A stretch of 64,000 nt of DNA, from NCBI RefSeq assembly GCF_004353825.1, contig NZ_SMNA01000013.1:90081-154080 (forward strand). Reading direction: 5' to 3'. The notes below the pieces were generated by a model, which did not search any database, was not told where the DNA came from, and saw nothing but the letters and a program-made list of their open reading frames with translations. Source of the stretch: Occultella glacieicola. Its GTDB lineage: Bacteria > Actinomycetota > Actinomycetes > Actinomycetales > Beutenbergiaceae. Every line of letters begins with the position of its first letter. Within the stretch, counting starts at the first letter, position 1. Of this stretch, positions 17,004-25,279 are shown one piece after another. Made by a program: the position numbers and the translations under genes.

Positions 17004-18296
17004 GTGCAGGGTTGGACGTTGTATCGAGACGGCAGGACGATCAGGCCGGGCGAGGTGGTCGGGCCCGGGCAGCGGCTGTCCTGGCCGCGCACGATCGGCA
17101 TCGGCGCCCAGCACGTGGTCGCGATGTTCGGCGCCACGTTCCTGGTGCCGCTGATCACCGGGTTCCCACCCTCGACCACGCTGTTCTTCTCCGCGATCGG
17201 GACGTTCGGCTTCCTGCTGATCACCGGCAACCGGCTGCCCAGCTACCTCGGGTCCAGCTTCGCGTTCATCGCTCCGATCGGTGCGGTGATGGGCACGCAC
17301 GGGATGTCGACGGCGTTGGGTGGCATCCTCGTGGTGGGGGTGCTGCTGGCGCTCGTGGGCGTGGTGGTGCACGTGGCCGGCGCGCGCTGGATCGACCTCG
17401 TGATGCCACCGGTCGTGACCGGCACCATCGTGGCCCTGATCGGCTTCAACCTCGCCCCGGCGGCGTGGGGCAACGTGTCCGAAGCGCCCGTGACCGCCAT
17501 CGTCACGATCGCGGCGATCGTGCTGATCACGGTGCTGTTCCGGGGGATCCTGGGGCGGCTCGCGGTCCTGCTCGGGGTGCTCGTGGGGTACGCGGTGGCC
17601 GCCTGGCGCGGCGAGGTCGACTTCACGAAGGTGGGGGAGGCGGACTGGATCGGGCTGCCGCAGTTCACGACCCCGTCGTTCGACCTCGCGACGCTGGGGC
17701 TGTTCATCCCGGTGGTCCTGGTGCTGATCGCGGAGAACGTCGGGCACGTGAAGTCCGTGGCCGCGATGACCGGTGACAACTACGACGCGATCACCGGCCG
17801 GGCGCTGATCGCCGACGGTGTCGCGACCACCCTGGCCGGGGCCGGCGGCGGGTCCGGCACCACGACCTACGCGGAGAACATCGGCGTGATGGCCGCCACC
17901 CGCGTGTACTCGACCGCCGCCTACGCGACGGCGGCGGCCTTCGCGCTGGTGCTGAGCCTGTCCCCGAAGTTCGGCGAGGTCATCAACACGGTGCCGGCGG
18001 GCGTGCTCGGCGGCGCGGCCACCGTGCTCTACGGGATGATCGGGGTGCTCGGCGCCCGGATCTGGGTCCAGGCCAAGGTCGACTTCTCCGACCCGGTGAA
18101 CCTGACCACGGCCGGGATCGCGCTGATCGTCGGGATCGCGAACTACACCTGGGTGGCCGGCGCCCTCAAGTTCGAGGGCATCGCGCTCGGTACCGCGTCC
18201 GCGCTGATCGTCTACCACGCGATGCGCGCCATCTCCCGGTGGCGGGGGACCGCGGTGGAGCCGGTGGGTGCGGGCACGCCCGTCGACGGCGACTGA
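17004..18296 (+). CDS. Uracil/xanthine permease (NCS2, UraA-like)
   Basis: A 430-residue membrane protein of the nucleobase-cation symporter-2 family with about 14 predicted membrane segments. The early motif GAQHVVAMFGATFLVPLITG and the NCS2 signature region VLIAENVGHVKSVAAMTG are clear, and AGGGSGTTTYAENIGVMAATRVYS is the conserved substrate-site helix block. These features match proton-linked uracil transporters such as UraA more than the xanthine branch. GTG 17004 follows GAGGAG with good spacing. A TACGAT element at 16953-16958 is a possible -10. Confidence 0.9.
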   Translation: MQGWTLYRDGRTIRPGEVVGPGQRLSWPRTIGIGAQHVVAMFGATFLVPLITGFPPSTTLFFSAIGTFGFLLITGNRLPSYLGSSFAFIAPIGAVMGTHGMSTALGGILVVGVLLALVGVVVHVAGARWIDLVMPPVVTGTIVALIGFNLAPAAWGNVSEAPVTAIVTIAAIVLITVLFRGILGRLAVLLGVLVGYAVAAWRGEVDFTKVGEADWIGLPQFTTPSFDLATLGLFIPVVLVLIAENVGHVKSVAAMTGDNYDAITGRALIADGVATTLAGAGGGSGTTTYAENIGVMAATRVYSTAAYATAAAFALVLSLSPKFGEVINTVPAGVLGGAATVLYGMIGVLGARIWVQAKVDFSDPVNLTTAGIALIVGIANYTWVAGALKFEGIALGTASALIVYHAMRAISRWRGTAVEPVGAGTPVDGD

Positions 18297-18317
18297 CGCC
18301 GCACCTCGGACCACATG

Positions 18318-18355
18318 CGAAACAGGCCGGCCCCGTGAGGGACCGGCCTGTTTCG
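18318..18355. terminator. Strong hairpin between uracil permease and tRNA-Pro
   Basis: A 13-bp perfect stem (18318-18330 with 18343-18355) continues, after one mismatch, into a 3-bp inner stem with a GUGA loop. It follows the permease stop by 21 nt and lies 25 nt beyond the 3' end of the minus-strand tRNA, so it can serve both transcripts. Confidence 0.8.
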
Positions 18356-18379
18356 TGTTGCTCTCCGAGCGACAATCTT

Positions 18380-18454
<75 letters not shown>

Positions 18455-18466
18455 GGGAGCCTCGTC

Positions 18467-18496
18467 AGGATAGCGGAGTCCGGGGCCCAGAGTGAA
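18467..18496 (-). promoter_or_regulatory. Promoter of tRNA-Pro
   Basis: Reading the minus strand, TTCACT (18496-18491) and TATCCT (18472-18467) are 18 bp apart. The -10 ends 12 nt before the mature tRNA 5' end, as expected for a short precursor. Confidence 0.55.
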
Positions 18497-18539
18497 ACCG
18501 GGTCGGTGTGCGGAGTCTCACACGGGCGGGCGGGACCGC

Positions 18540-19505
18540 TCAGTCGGCCGAGGTCAACGTGAGCAGTGTCGCCTCGGGGCGGCAGGCGAACCGGACCGGT
18601 GTGAACGGGGACGTGCCCAGCCCCGCACTCACGTGCAGCCAGGTCGAGCCGGAAGCGCCGCCGTCGACGTCCGGGCGCGCGCCCGGCCAGCCGTGCAGGC
18701 CGCTGGCGCGCCCGGTGTCGAGGTCGCAGTTCGTGACCAGTGCGCCGTATCCGGGGACGCACAACTGGCCGCCGTGGGTGTGCCCCGCGAGGATCAGCCC
18801 GCAGCCGTCATCGCGCATGGCGTCGAGGACCCGGACGTAGGGGGCGTGGGACACGCCCACGTGCAGCGCGGGTTCGTTCTGACGAGGTGCGCCCCGACCG
18901 AGCGCGCTCCCATTGTCGAGGTGAGCGCCGCCGTCGCCGGTCGGGGACGGGAAGCGGTCCCGCTCCAGGTGCGGGTCGTCGACCCCGACGAACGAGAACG
19001 TGACGCCGCCGGCGCGGACCTGCGCGCGCGTGTTGGTCAGATCCGCCCACCCCGCGGACACGAACGCCTGACCGAGCGCGCGGGCCGGCAGGGACGGAGC
19101 CTTCGGGGCGTTCGGATTGCGGGGGTCGTCGCGCAGGTAGCGGGCGGGATTGCGCAGCACGGGCTCGTAGTAGTCGTTCGAGCCCATCACGAAGACGCCG
19201 GGAACCTTCAGCAGCGGCGCCAGGGCCTCCAGGACCGCCGGCATCGAGTTCTGGTGGGCCATGTTGTCGCCGGTGTTGACGACCAGGTCCGGCCGCAACC
19301 CGGCGAGGGCCCGCACCCACTCGATCTTGCGCCGTTGGCTGGGCAGCAGGTGCAGGTCGGAGATGTGCAGGACCCGCACGTCCGGTGCCCCCGCGGGCAG
19401 CACCGGCACGGTGACCCGGCGCACCGTGTACGCCTGGGCCTCCAGCAGGGCCCACCCGAGGCCGGTGGCGGCGCCGAGCACGCCGATCCCGATGGCGCGG
19501 CGCAC
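18540..19505 (-). CDS. Metallophosphoesterase (membrane-associated phosphodiesterase, Rv3683-like)
   Basis: A 321-residue calcineurin-like phosphoesterase. Residues 1-25 form a hydrophobic N-terminal anchor. All dinuclear-metal motifs are present in order: ISDLHLL (about 48-54), NTGDNMAH, GSNDYYEP (the usual GNHD Gly-Asn-His-Asp is GSND here), VSHAP and AGHTHGGQ. The relation to YaeI/LpxH-like enzymes suggests a lipid or nucleotide phosphodiester substrate, not established. It lies 57 bp after the ponA-like gene on the same strand, the order seen in M. tuberculosis (Rv3682-Rv3683), and is probably cotranscribed with it. Confidence 0.9.
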   Translation of the reverse strand: MRRAIGIGVLGAATGLGWALLEAQAYTVRRVTVPVLPAGAPDVRVLHISDLHLLPSQRRKIEWVRALAGLRPDLVVNTGDNMAHQNSMPAVLEALAPLLKVPGVFVMGSNDYYEPVLRNPARYLRDDPRNPNAPKAPSLPARALGQAFVSAGWADLTNTRAQVRAGGVTFSFVGVDDPHLERDRFPSPTGDGGAHLDNGSALGRGAPRQNEPALHVGVSHAPYVRVLDAMRDDGCGLILAGHTHGGQLCVPGYGALVTNCDLDTGRASGLHGWPGARPDVDGGASGSTWLHVSAGLGTSPFTPVRFACRPEATLLTLTSAD

Positions 19506-19562
19506 GACCGCGCCGGTGCTGTTCAGGGTGTCCCCGACCCGACCACGGGGCGTGGGCGTCGA

Positions 19563-22007
19563 TCAGTCGTCACGACCGCCACCGCCCCCGTTGCCGGGAC
19601 CGCCGCCGCCGTTGCCGCCGCCGTTCCCGTTGCCGTTGCCGTTGTCAGCGTCGGGGCTCGCCGGGGGTTCGGCCGCGGGGCCGCCGCTGATCACGATCGT
19701 GACGGCGCTGCCCGGTGTCAGCCGGCTGCCCGGGCCCGGGGAGGTGCCGATCACGGACCCGGCCGGCACGCTGTCATGGTTCTCCGTGGACCCGGTCCGG
19801 ACCGTGAAGCCGGCCCCCTCGATGGTGGAGGTGGCGTCCGCCACCGAACGCCCGCTCACGTCGGGCACCGCACGGCGTTCACCGTAGATCTCGCGATCGC
19901 CCGCTGCCGCGAAGGTCTCCACCGGCAGCCCCTCGACCGCCTGGCTCATGTAGTCCTGCCAGATCGGCGCGGCCATCGCGCCACCGTAGACCCACCGGTG
20001 GTAGCGGCCGTTGATCGTGATCCGCTGCATGGGCTCGGTGCCCTCGGAGAAACCGACCCACACGGCCGAGGCGAGCTGCGGCACGTACCCCACGAACCAG
20101 GCCGCGGTGTCGTCGTTCGCGGTCCCGGTCTTGCCCGCGGACGGGCGGTCCAGCCGGCTCGGCCGGCCGGTGCCGTCCGCGACGACCTGACCGAGCGCGT
20201 AGTTCATCGCGTTCGCGATGTGCGGCTCGAGGGCCTGCGAACAGGTCTGCGGCGGCACCGGGAGGTCCTCACCGTTCGAGTTCTGGATCGACAGGATCGC
20301 GATCGGCTCGCAGTAGACGCCGCCGGCGGCATAGGTCGCGAACGCGGCGGCCATCGTCAGCGGGGCCAGCTCATTCGTGCCGAGTGCCATGGACGGGATC
20401 ACCGAGAGCTCGTAACCGTTGTCGAACGTGGAGCCGGGTGCGAGCGTTGCGTGGTGCACGCCCATCGCCTGTGCGGTGTTCGCGAGATCGCAGAGGTTCA
20501 TCTGGTTCGCCAGGTTCACGAACGCGGTGTTCACCGACTGCTCGGTGGCGGCGAGCACGCTCATCCGACCGGTCCCGATGCCCTCGAGGTTCTTCGGTTC
20601 GTAGGGGTCGCTGGAGATGTACTCGGGCAGACATGTGTCCCAGGATCTCCGCGGGAAACTCTGCCCCTGGGAGCCGTCGACCGAGTCGTTGAGGGAGTGT
20701 CCGTCGATCAGCCACTGGGTCAGCACGAACGCCTTGAACGTCGAGCCGGTCTGGAAGCCGCTGGAACCCCCGTATCGGGAATCGGCGTTGAAGTTCACCT
20801 CGGTGGTTCTCGCCGCGCCCTCGGTGGGCTTGCCGTACAGGGTGTTCTGCGCCATCGCCATGATGTGCCCGGTGCCGGGCTCGACGGTCGAGGTGGCGGT
20901 CGAGACGCCGGACGGGTCGTCGACCGGGATCGCGTCGACCAGTGCCGCGTAGGCCTCGGCCTGCATCTCGAGGTCGATCGTGGTGTTGATGGTCAGGCCA
21001 CCGCGCACGAGGAGCTGGTACCGCTCGGCCTGGGTCTCCCCGAAGATCGGGTTGTTCAGGATCTCGGACTTGACGTAGTCACAGAAGTACGCGGCCGTGC
21101 CCGCGGCCGAGCAGCCCACCGGGGTGGTCGAGACGTTCAGCATGTCCTCGATCGGCTGCGCGGCGGCGACGTCGTGCTCCTCCTGCGTGATGACGCCCTG
21201 GGAGAGCATCAGTGCGAGCACCGTGTTCCGGCCGGAGAGGGCGTTCTCCGGGTTCGTCACCGGGTTCCACTTGGCCGGGCTCTGCGTGATCCGGGCGAGC
21301 ATCGCGGACTGCCCGAGGCTGAGCTCGGCGGCACTGATCGAGAAGAAGTACTGGGAGGCGGCCTCGACCCCGTACTGGGACGGGCCGAACTGCGCGATGT
21401 TGAGGTAGCCCTCGAGGATCTCGTCCTTGGTGCGGACCTGCTCCAGCGCGATCGCCAGCTTCGCCTCGCGGAGCTTGCGGCCGAGCGTGGTCTCGGTCGC
21501 GGCCTCGATGGCCTCCGGGTCGTTCGCGTTCCGCCCGGCCTCGATGAGGACGTTCTTCACGTACTGCTGGGTCAGCGTCGAGCCACCCTGGTTGCTCTGC
21601 CCGGTGATGTTCTGGAAGGCGGCCCGCATGAGGCCCTCGGGGTCCACCCCACCGTGGTCGTAGAAGCGCCGGTCCTCCACCGCGACCACGGCCGCAGCCA
21701 CGTACGGCGAGATCTCGGACAGCGGCACGACGATCCGGTTCTCCAGGAAGAACGTGGCCAGCCGGGTGCCGTCGGAGGAGTTCATGACCGTCTGCTCGGA
21801 CAGGTCCTCCGAACCCAGTTCCGTGGGCAACTCGTCGAAGAGCCGCGTCGATGCCTCCGTGGTCGCCCCGACGGCGGTCACGAAGGGCATCATGAAGCCC
21901 GCCGAAAGTACGCCACCGACGCCCGCGACCAGGAGGAACGCGAGGAACAGGGAGACGAGTTGCGCCGCGTTGACGGCGCGCGAAGTCGACCGGGAGGGAG
22001 GAGCCAT
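19563..22007 (-). CDS. Bifunctional class A penicillin-binding protein with PASTA domain (PonA2-like)
   Basis: An 814-residue cell-wall synthase. A short cytoplasmic N-terminus leads to one membrane segment (about residues 15-40). The glycosyltransferase-51 domain follows, with catalytic Glu111 in VEDRRFYDHGG and the GGSTLTQQYVKN motif. The transpeptidase domain shows SxxK as STFK, an SVN motif and KTGT. One PASTA domain (about 690-755; VPDVSGRSVADATSTIEGAGF) precedes a Gly/Asn-rich low-complexity tail. ATG 22007 is chosen because TATCCT lies 7 nt upstream, giving a leaderless mRNA, and residues before it are not conserved-looking. It polymerises and cross-links peptidoglycan outside the membrane. 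Confidence 0.94.
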   Translation of the reverse strand: MAPPSRSTSRAVNAAQLVSLFLAFLLVAGVGGVLSAGFMMPFVTAVGATTEASTRLFDELPTELGSEDLSEQTVMNSSDGTRLATFFLENRIVVPLSEISPYVAAAVVAVEDRRFYDHGGVDPEGLMRAAFQNITGQSNQGGSTLTQQYVKNVLIEAGRNANDPEAIEAATETTLGRKLREAKLAIALEQVRTKDEILEGYLNIAQFGPSQYGVEAASQYFFSISAAELSLGQSAMLARITQSPAKWNPVTNPENALSGRNTVLALMLSQGVITQEEHDVAAAQPIEDMLNVSTTPVGCSAAGTAAYFCDYVKSEILNNPIFGETQAERYQLLVRGGLTINTTIDLEMQAEAYAALVDAIPVDDPSGVSTATSTVEPGTGHIMAMAQNTLYGKPTEGAARTTEVNFNADSRYGGSSGFQTGSTFKAFVLTQWLIDGHSLNDSVDGSQGQSFPRRSWDTCLPEYISSDPYEPKNLEGIGTGRMSVLAATEQSVNTAFVNLANQMNLCDLANTAQAMGVHHATLAPGSTFDNGYELSVIPSMALGTNELAPLTMAAAFATYAAGGVYCEPIAILSIQNSNGEDLPVPPQTCSQALEPHIANAMNYALGQVVADGTGRPSRLDRPSAGKTGTANDDTAAWFVGYVPQLASAVWVGFSEGTEPMQRITINGRYHRWVYGGAMAAPIWQDYMSQAVEGLPVETFAAAGDREIYGERRAVPDVSGRSVADATSTIEGAGFTVRTGSTENHDSVPAGSVIGTSPGPGSRLTPGSAVTIVISGGPAAEPPASPDADNGNGNGNGGGNGGGGPGNGGGGGRDD

Positions 22008-22385
22008 ACCCCATAGGATACGTTGTCGTCCGGTTGCACCCACGCTCCGGCGCCGGCGGCGTGCGTCCGGCCGCGAGACCTCGTTCGTGCGGGACGGTCC
22101 GGTGAGCGCGCGGCGAACGCCCGACGAACCGGACACCAGCCGCCGGTCGTTGCCCGGGCCGAGCCCGATCGCCTCTGACGGCGCCGGTTTCACGGGCCGG
22201 GACGGATCCGGACAGCCCGCGGAGGAGGGGCCGCCGGGAGCCAGATTCCGGCGCCGCTGTCTTTTGTCGGCGCGGAGGTGTATAACTCCGCTCATAGGAG
22301 GAGCGCTCGAGCCGATGTATTTCCTGAGGCCGAGTCAACTCCTCTGGATTGACTGGGGCAGGGCAATCTCGTCGTGGAGGTCAAG
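22008..22385. promoter_or_regulatory. Divergent ponA2/whiB4 control region (378 bp, no gene seen)
   Basis: The minus-strand hexamer TATCCT (22020-22015) lies 7 nt before the ponA ATG. On the plus strand, TATAAC at 22281-22286 is a candidate -10 for whiB, leaving a leader of about 95 nt. No convincing -35, riboswitch or ORF was found in the remainder. A short in-frame-looking ATG at 22315 lacks support. Confidence 0.45.
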
Positions 22386-22733
22386 GTGGACGTACGATTC
22401 GATGAAAGTTGGACGTTGCAGGCGGCGTGTGCGCAGAAGGCACCCGACGACCTCTTCGTCCAGGGCGCGGCGCAGCGGCAGGCTCGGGAGGTCTGCTTCT
22501 CGTGCACGGTGCGCCTGGAGTGTCTGGTGGACGCCCTCGACAACCGGATCCAGTTCGGGGTCTGGGGTGGCATGACCGAGCGGGAGCGTCGCGCACTGCT
22601 GCGCCGGGCGCCCACGGTCGAGTCGTGGCGGATGGCGCTGGCGGACACGGACCGCAATGCCATCAACGAGCTGATCAGCCAGAAGTGGCCGGCGACGAAG
22701 CCGCGCCGAGGGGCTGACCCGCGCAACAACTGA
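22386..22733 (+). CDS. WhiB-family iron-sulphur redox regulator (WhiB4-like)
   Basis: A 115-residue Wbl protein. The four cluster ligands are Cys15, Cys37, Cys40 and Cys46 (C-x21-C-x2-C-x5-C), followed by the GVWGG turn (GVWGGMTERERRALLRR) and a basic C-terminal DNA-contact region. GTG 22386 is chosen over GTG 22374 because GGAGG at 22376-22380 is 5 nt before it. Wbl proteins carry a [4Fe-4S] cluster that senses O2, NO or redox state and often bind the primary sigma factor. Position next to ponA2 matches whiB4 of mycobacteria. It heads a three-gene unit with the small protein and RidA-like genes. Confidence 0.93.
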   Translation: MDVRFDESWTLQAACAQKAPDDLFVQGAAQRQAREVCFSCTVRLECLVDALDNRIQFGVWGGMTERERRALLRRAPTVESWRMALADTDRNAINELISQKWPATKPRRGADPRNN

Positions 22734-22750
22734 AGCCATAGGATCACTGC

Positions 22751-22906
22751 ATGGCTACTTGGGAGTACGCGACGATTCCGCTGATCATCCACTCGACGAA
22801 GGCGATCCTGGACCAGTGGGGCGCCGACGGGTGGGAGCTCGTGCAGGTGGTGCCCGGGCCCGACGGTCAGGGTCTGGTCGCCTACCTCAAGCGGGAGAAG
22901 GCGTGA
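22751..22906 (+). CDS. Small DUF4177-like protein
   Basis: A 51-residue protein, MATWEYATIPL...LKREKA, 17 bp after whiB and overlapping the next gene by 4 nt (GTGA). The WEYATIPL start, the central ILDQWGADGWELVQVVPGP and the short beta-strand ending match the DUF4177 pattern. Its function is not known. The arrangement whiB - small DUF4177 - RidA is a recurrent actinobacterial one, so translational coupling is likely. Confidence 0.85.
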   Translation: MATWEYATIPLIIHSTKAILDQWGADGWELVQVVPGPDGQGLVAYLKREKA

Positions 22907-23376
22907 GTGCATCGGCGCGTCTCGCCGAACTAGGGATCGCCCTGCCCGACGTGGTCCCGCCGGTCGCGTCCTACGTGCCGGCCCTGCGTCAGGGTGACCT
23001 CGTGCACACCTCCGGGCAACTGCCGATGGTGGACGGCACGATGGCCCACACCGGCAAGGTGGGCGACGGTGACGGCCTCGTCAGCCCCACGGACGCGACC
23101 GCCCTCGCCCGGGTCGCGGCCCTGAACGGGCTCGCCGCGGTCTCGGCGCTGGTCGGTGGGGTGGACCGGATCGTCCGGGTGGTCAAGGTGCTCGGCTTCG
23201 TCGCCTCGGACCCCTCCTTCACCGGTCAGCCCGGGGTGATCAACGGGGCCTCGAACGTGCTCCAGGAGATCTTCGGCGACGCGGGCGTGCACGCACGCTC
23301 CGCCGTCGGCGTGGCGGTCCTCCCGCTCGACGCGCCCGTCGAGGTGGAGCTGACCGTCGAGGTCCTGCCGGACTGA
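22903..23376 (+). CDS. RidA/YjgF-like protein (Rv3678c-type)
   Basis: A 157-residue member of the RidA/YER057c/UK114 superfamily. The C-terminal VPVELTVEVLPD-like strand (APVEVELTVEVLP) and the central GGVDRIVRVVKVLGFVAS are family features. The canonical Arg of true RidA deaminases (around the IRxxVxV...CR site) is not obvious: the equivalent region reads HARSAVGVAVLPLDAP with an Arg but altered flanks. Enamine/imine deaminase activity is therefore possible but not certain. GTG 22903 overlaps the upstream stop. Confidence 0.85.
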   Translation: MSASARLAELGIALPDVVPPVASYVPALRQGDLVHTSGQLPMVDGTMAHTGKVGDGDGLVSPTDATALARVAALNGLAAVSALVGGVDRIVRVVKVLGFVASDPSFTGQPGVINGASNVLQEIFGDAGVHARSAVGVAVLPLDAPVEVELTVEVLPD

Positions 23377-23385
23377 CGACAGGCC

Positions 23386-23407
23386 GGCCGGCGCACCCGC
23401 GCCGGCC
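23386..23407 (+). terminator. Hairpin after RidA-like gene
   Basis: GGCCGGCGC (23386-23394) pairs with GCGCCGGCC (23399-23407) around ACCC. It starts 9 nt after the RidA-like stop. Confidence 0.55.
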
Positions 23408-23425
23408 CTGCGGCGTCGCCTCGGT

Positions 23426-23483
23426 CGAGCGCGCTGTTGCCCCTACGCCCCCGGCCAGTTGACCGGGGGTTTCCGCGCGCTCG
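23426..23483. terminator. Two-tier hairpin between RidA-like and crp genes
   Basis: An inner stem CCCCCGG/CCGGGGG (23448-23454, 23463-23469) is followed by TTT on the plus strand. An outer stem CGAGCGCGC/GCGCGCTCG (23426-23434, 23475-23483) surrounds it. The site separates convergent genes and probably terminates both. Confidence 0.6.
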
Positions 23484-23498
23484 GCGGGGGCCAGAGGG

Positions 23499-24176
23499 TT
23501 AGCGGCCCCGGCGGGCGAGGCGGTCGACGTCGAGGAGGATGACGGACCGGCCCTGCAGTTGCAGCCAGCCCCGGGAGGAGAACTCGGCGAGGGCCTTGTT
23601 CACCGTCTCCCGGGTCGCGCCGACGAGTTGGGCCAGTTCCTCCTGGGTGAGGTCGTGGGTGACCTTCAGGCCGGCGTCGGTGCGTTCCCCGAACCGGCGG
23701 CCCAGGTCCAGCAGGGCCTTGGCGACCCGGCCGGGCACGTCGGAGAAGATCAGGTCCGCGACCTTGTCGTTCGTGCGTCGCAACCGCAGCGCCAGGGAGC
23801 GGAGCAGGTGCTGGGACACCTCCGGGCGGGCGTCGAGGATCTTCAGCAGCCCCTGGTGGCTCAGTTCGACGAGCTCGGTCGTGGCGAGCGCGGTGGCCGT
23901 CGCGGTGCGGGGGCCCGGGTCGTACAGGGAGACCTCGCCGAGGATCTCACCGGGGCCGAGGATGGCCAGCAGGTGCTCCCGGCCGTCCGGGGCGACGTGG
24001 CCGAGCTTCACCTTGCCGGAACCGAGCACGAACAGGCGGTCCCCGGCCGAGCCCTCGTGGAAGATCTCCTCGCCGCGCCGGAACGTCAGGGATTCCATCC
24101 GTTCCCGGACCGCGAGGTAACTCTCGTCGCTCAGCTCCGCGAAGAGTGGTGCGTTACGGACCACGGTCTCGTTCAT
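23499..24176 (-). CDS. crp: Crp/Fnr-family cyclic-nucleotide-type global regulator (Crp/GlxR ortholog)
   Basis: A 225-residue regulator with an N-terminal cyclic-nucleotide-binding beta-roll (about residues 8-125). The phosphate-binding cassette reads GEILGEVSLYDPGPRTATATA, keeping the Glu and Arg that contact cAMP. A dimerisation helix and a winged helix-turn-helix follow, LTQEELAQLVGATRETVNKAL (about 172-192). There is no Fnr-type N-terminal cysteine cluster. It corresponds to M. tuberculosis Rv3676 and C. glutamicum GlxR in both sequence pattern and neighbourhood. A near-consensus Crp site lies in its own promoter, so autoregulation is likely. Confidence 0.92.
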   Translation of the reverse strand: MNETVVRNAPLFAELSDESYLAVRERMESLTFRRGEEIFHEGSAGDRLFVLGSGKVKLGHVAPDGREHLLAILGPGEILGEVSLYDPGPRTATATALATTELVELSHQGLLKILDARPEVSQHLLRSLALRLRRTNDKVADLIFSDVPGRVAKALLDLGRRFGERTDAGLKVTHDLTQEELAQLVGATRETVNKALAEFSSRGWLQLQGRSVILLDVDRLARRGR

Positions 24177-24211
24177 CGATTCTCCCTGTTCGGTGCCCAA
24201 CGGGGCAGGCG

Positions 24212-24227
24212 TGTGAGGCAAGCCACA
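24212..24227. promoter_or_regulatory. Crp/GlxR binding site in the crp promoter
   Basis: TGTGAGGCAAGCCACA matches TGTGANNNNNNTCACA at nine of ten defined positions. It lies 36 bp upstream of the crp start, inside the 124-bp gap to the hydrolase gene. Confidence 0.7.
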
Positions 24228-24300
24228 GTCTGCCACCCACCCGGGCTTCGGGCAGACCGTGACAGGCCCGAACGCGGCCCGGACCCGGGCGCCGGGGCGC

Positions 24301-25209
24301 TCACGGCAGTTCGGCGAGCCAGGCGAGCAGCAACCCACCCACCTCCTGTGGTGCCTCCTCCGACAAGAAGTGACCTGCGCCGTCGAGCACCACCCGGCTG
24401 TACCGCGCGGTGACCATCTCGCCGTCGCGGCGGCAGGAGCGCGGCGGCAGGTTCCCGTCCGCGGAGCCGTGCAGGGACAGGACCGGCACCGTGACCGGGT
24501 CCGAGACGGCGGCCCGGAACCGGCGACCGTCGCTGCGGGGGGTGGAGCGCACGAGCCAGCGGATCTGCTCCATCGCGCTGTGGGCGACGAACGGCAGCCG
24601 CATCGCGTCGGTGTAGAGCTCGACGTCGGGGCTCCGCCAGCCGGACGCGCCCCACGCGTGCAGCAACCGGGCGACCTGGTCGCCGCGGATGAGTGAGCGC
24701 TCCGGGAACCACGGCAGCTGGAACTGGGCCAGCCGAGCGATCGTGCCCGCCGGCGCCGCCCGGTGTGACACCGAGTGCAGGAACACCGGGTGCGGCGCGG
24801 CCAGCACGCCGATGGCCCGGGTGACCCGGGGCGCCATGGCCGGCATCGACCAGGCCACCTGCCCGCCGATGCCATGCCCGACCACGACCGCCTCGGTGGC
24901 GCCGAGGGAGCGGATCACCCCGCTGACGTCGGCGACCATCGAGGGGGTGTCGTGGCCGACCGGCGGCTTGTCCGAGCCGGCGAACCCGCGCAGGTCCATG
25001 GCCGCGACCCGGTAGCCGGCGTCCGCCAGCATCGGGATCTGCGCCCGCCACGCCCACCAGAATTGGGGAAAGCCGTGCAGGAGCACCACCAGCGGGGCGT
25101 CGCCGTCGTCGGGGCCGGCGAGCGCCACGTGGAACCGGCCACCGTTCGCGGCGACCATCCGGTGGGTCCACGGGCCATCGCCGAGGATGATCGAGGGGTC
25201 GACGGTCAC
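24301..25209 (-). CDS. Alpha/beta-hydrolase, EphE-like, with altered nucleophile elbow
   Basis: A 302-residue alpha/beta-hydrolase. The oxyanion motif HGFPQFWWAWR and the acid/His end (LHGSADGNLPP, GAGHFLSEE) match the epoxide-hydrolase/dehalogenase group. The nucleophile elbow reads VVVGHGIGGQ, with Gly where Asp or Ser is expected, so the usual covalent mechanism may be absent. GTG 25209 is preferred to ATG 25251 because TAGCCT (25223-25218) sits 8 nt upstream and an acs terminator overlaps the longer start. It corresponds in position to Rv3670 (ephE). Confidence 0.8.
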   Translation of the reverse strand: MTVDPSIILGDGPWTHRMVAANGGRFHVALAGPDDGDAPLVVLLHGFPQFWWAWRAQIPMLADAGYRVAAMDLRGFAGSDKPPVGHDTPSMVADVSGVIRSLGATEAVVVGHGIGGQVAWSMPAMAPRVTRAIGVLAAPHPVFLHSVSHRAAPAGTIARLAQFQLPWFPERSLIRGDQVARLLHAWGASGWRSPDVELYTDAMRLPFVAHSAMEQIRWLVRSTPRSDGRRFRAAVSDPVTVPVLSLHGSADGNLPPRSCRRDGEMVTARYSRVVLDGAGHFLSEEAPQEVGGLLLAWLAELP

Positions 25210-25236
25210 GGGACCCGAGGCTACCCCCCAACCCCC

Positions 25237-25271
25237 GGCGTACCCCGGCACCGCCGTGCCCGGGGTACGCC
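25237..25271 (-). terminator. 12-bp perfect hairpin after acs
   Basis: The arms 25237-25248 and 25260-25271 are fully complementary, with a small CAC/GTG inner pairing in the loop. It lies 9 nt beyond the acs stop on the minus strand. Confidence 0.75.
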
Positions 25272-25279
25272 CGGACCGG

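Noticed and set aside
18492..22016. Very long plus-strand open frame (about 1170 codons) opposite the metallophosphoesterase and PonA2-like genes
   Set aside because: It is the GC-rich antisense shadow of two clearly recognisable proteins; its translation is Arg/Gly/His low-complexity with no domain.
22315..22385. Possible upstream ORF before whiB starting MYFLRPSQ
   Set aside because: It has no stop before the whiB start, reads on out of frame into whiB, and shows no control-codon pattern.
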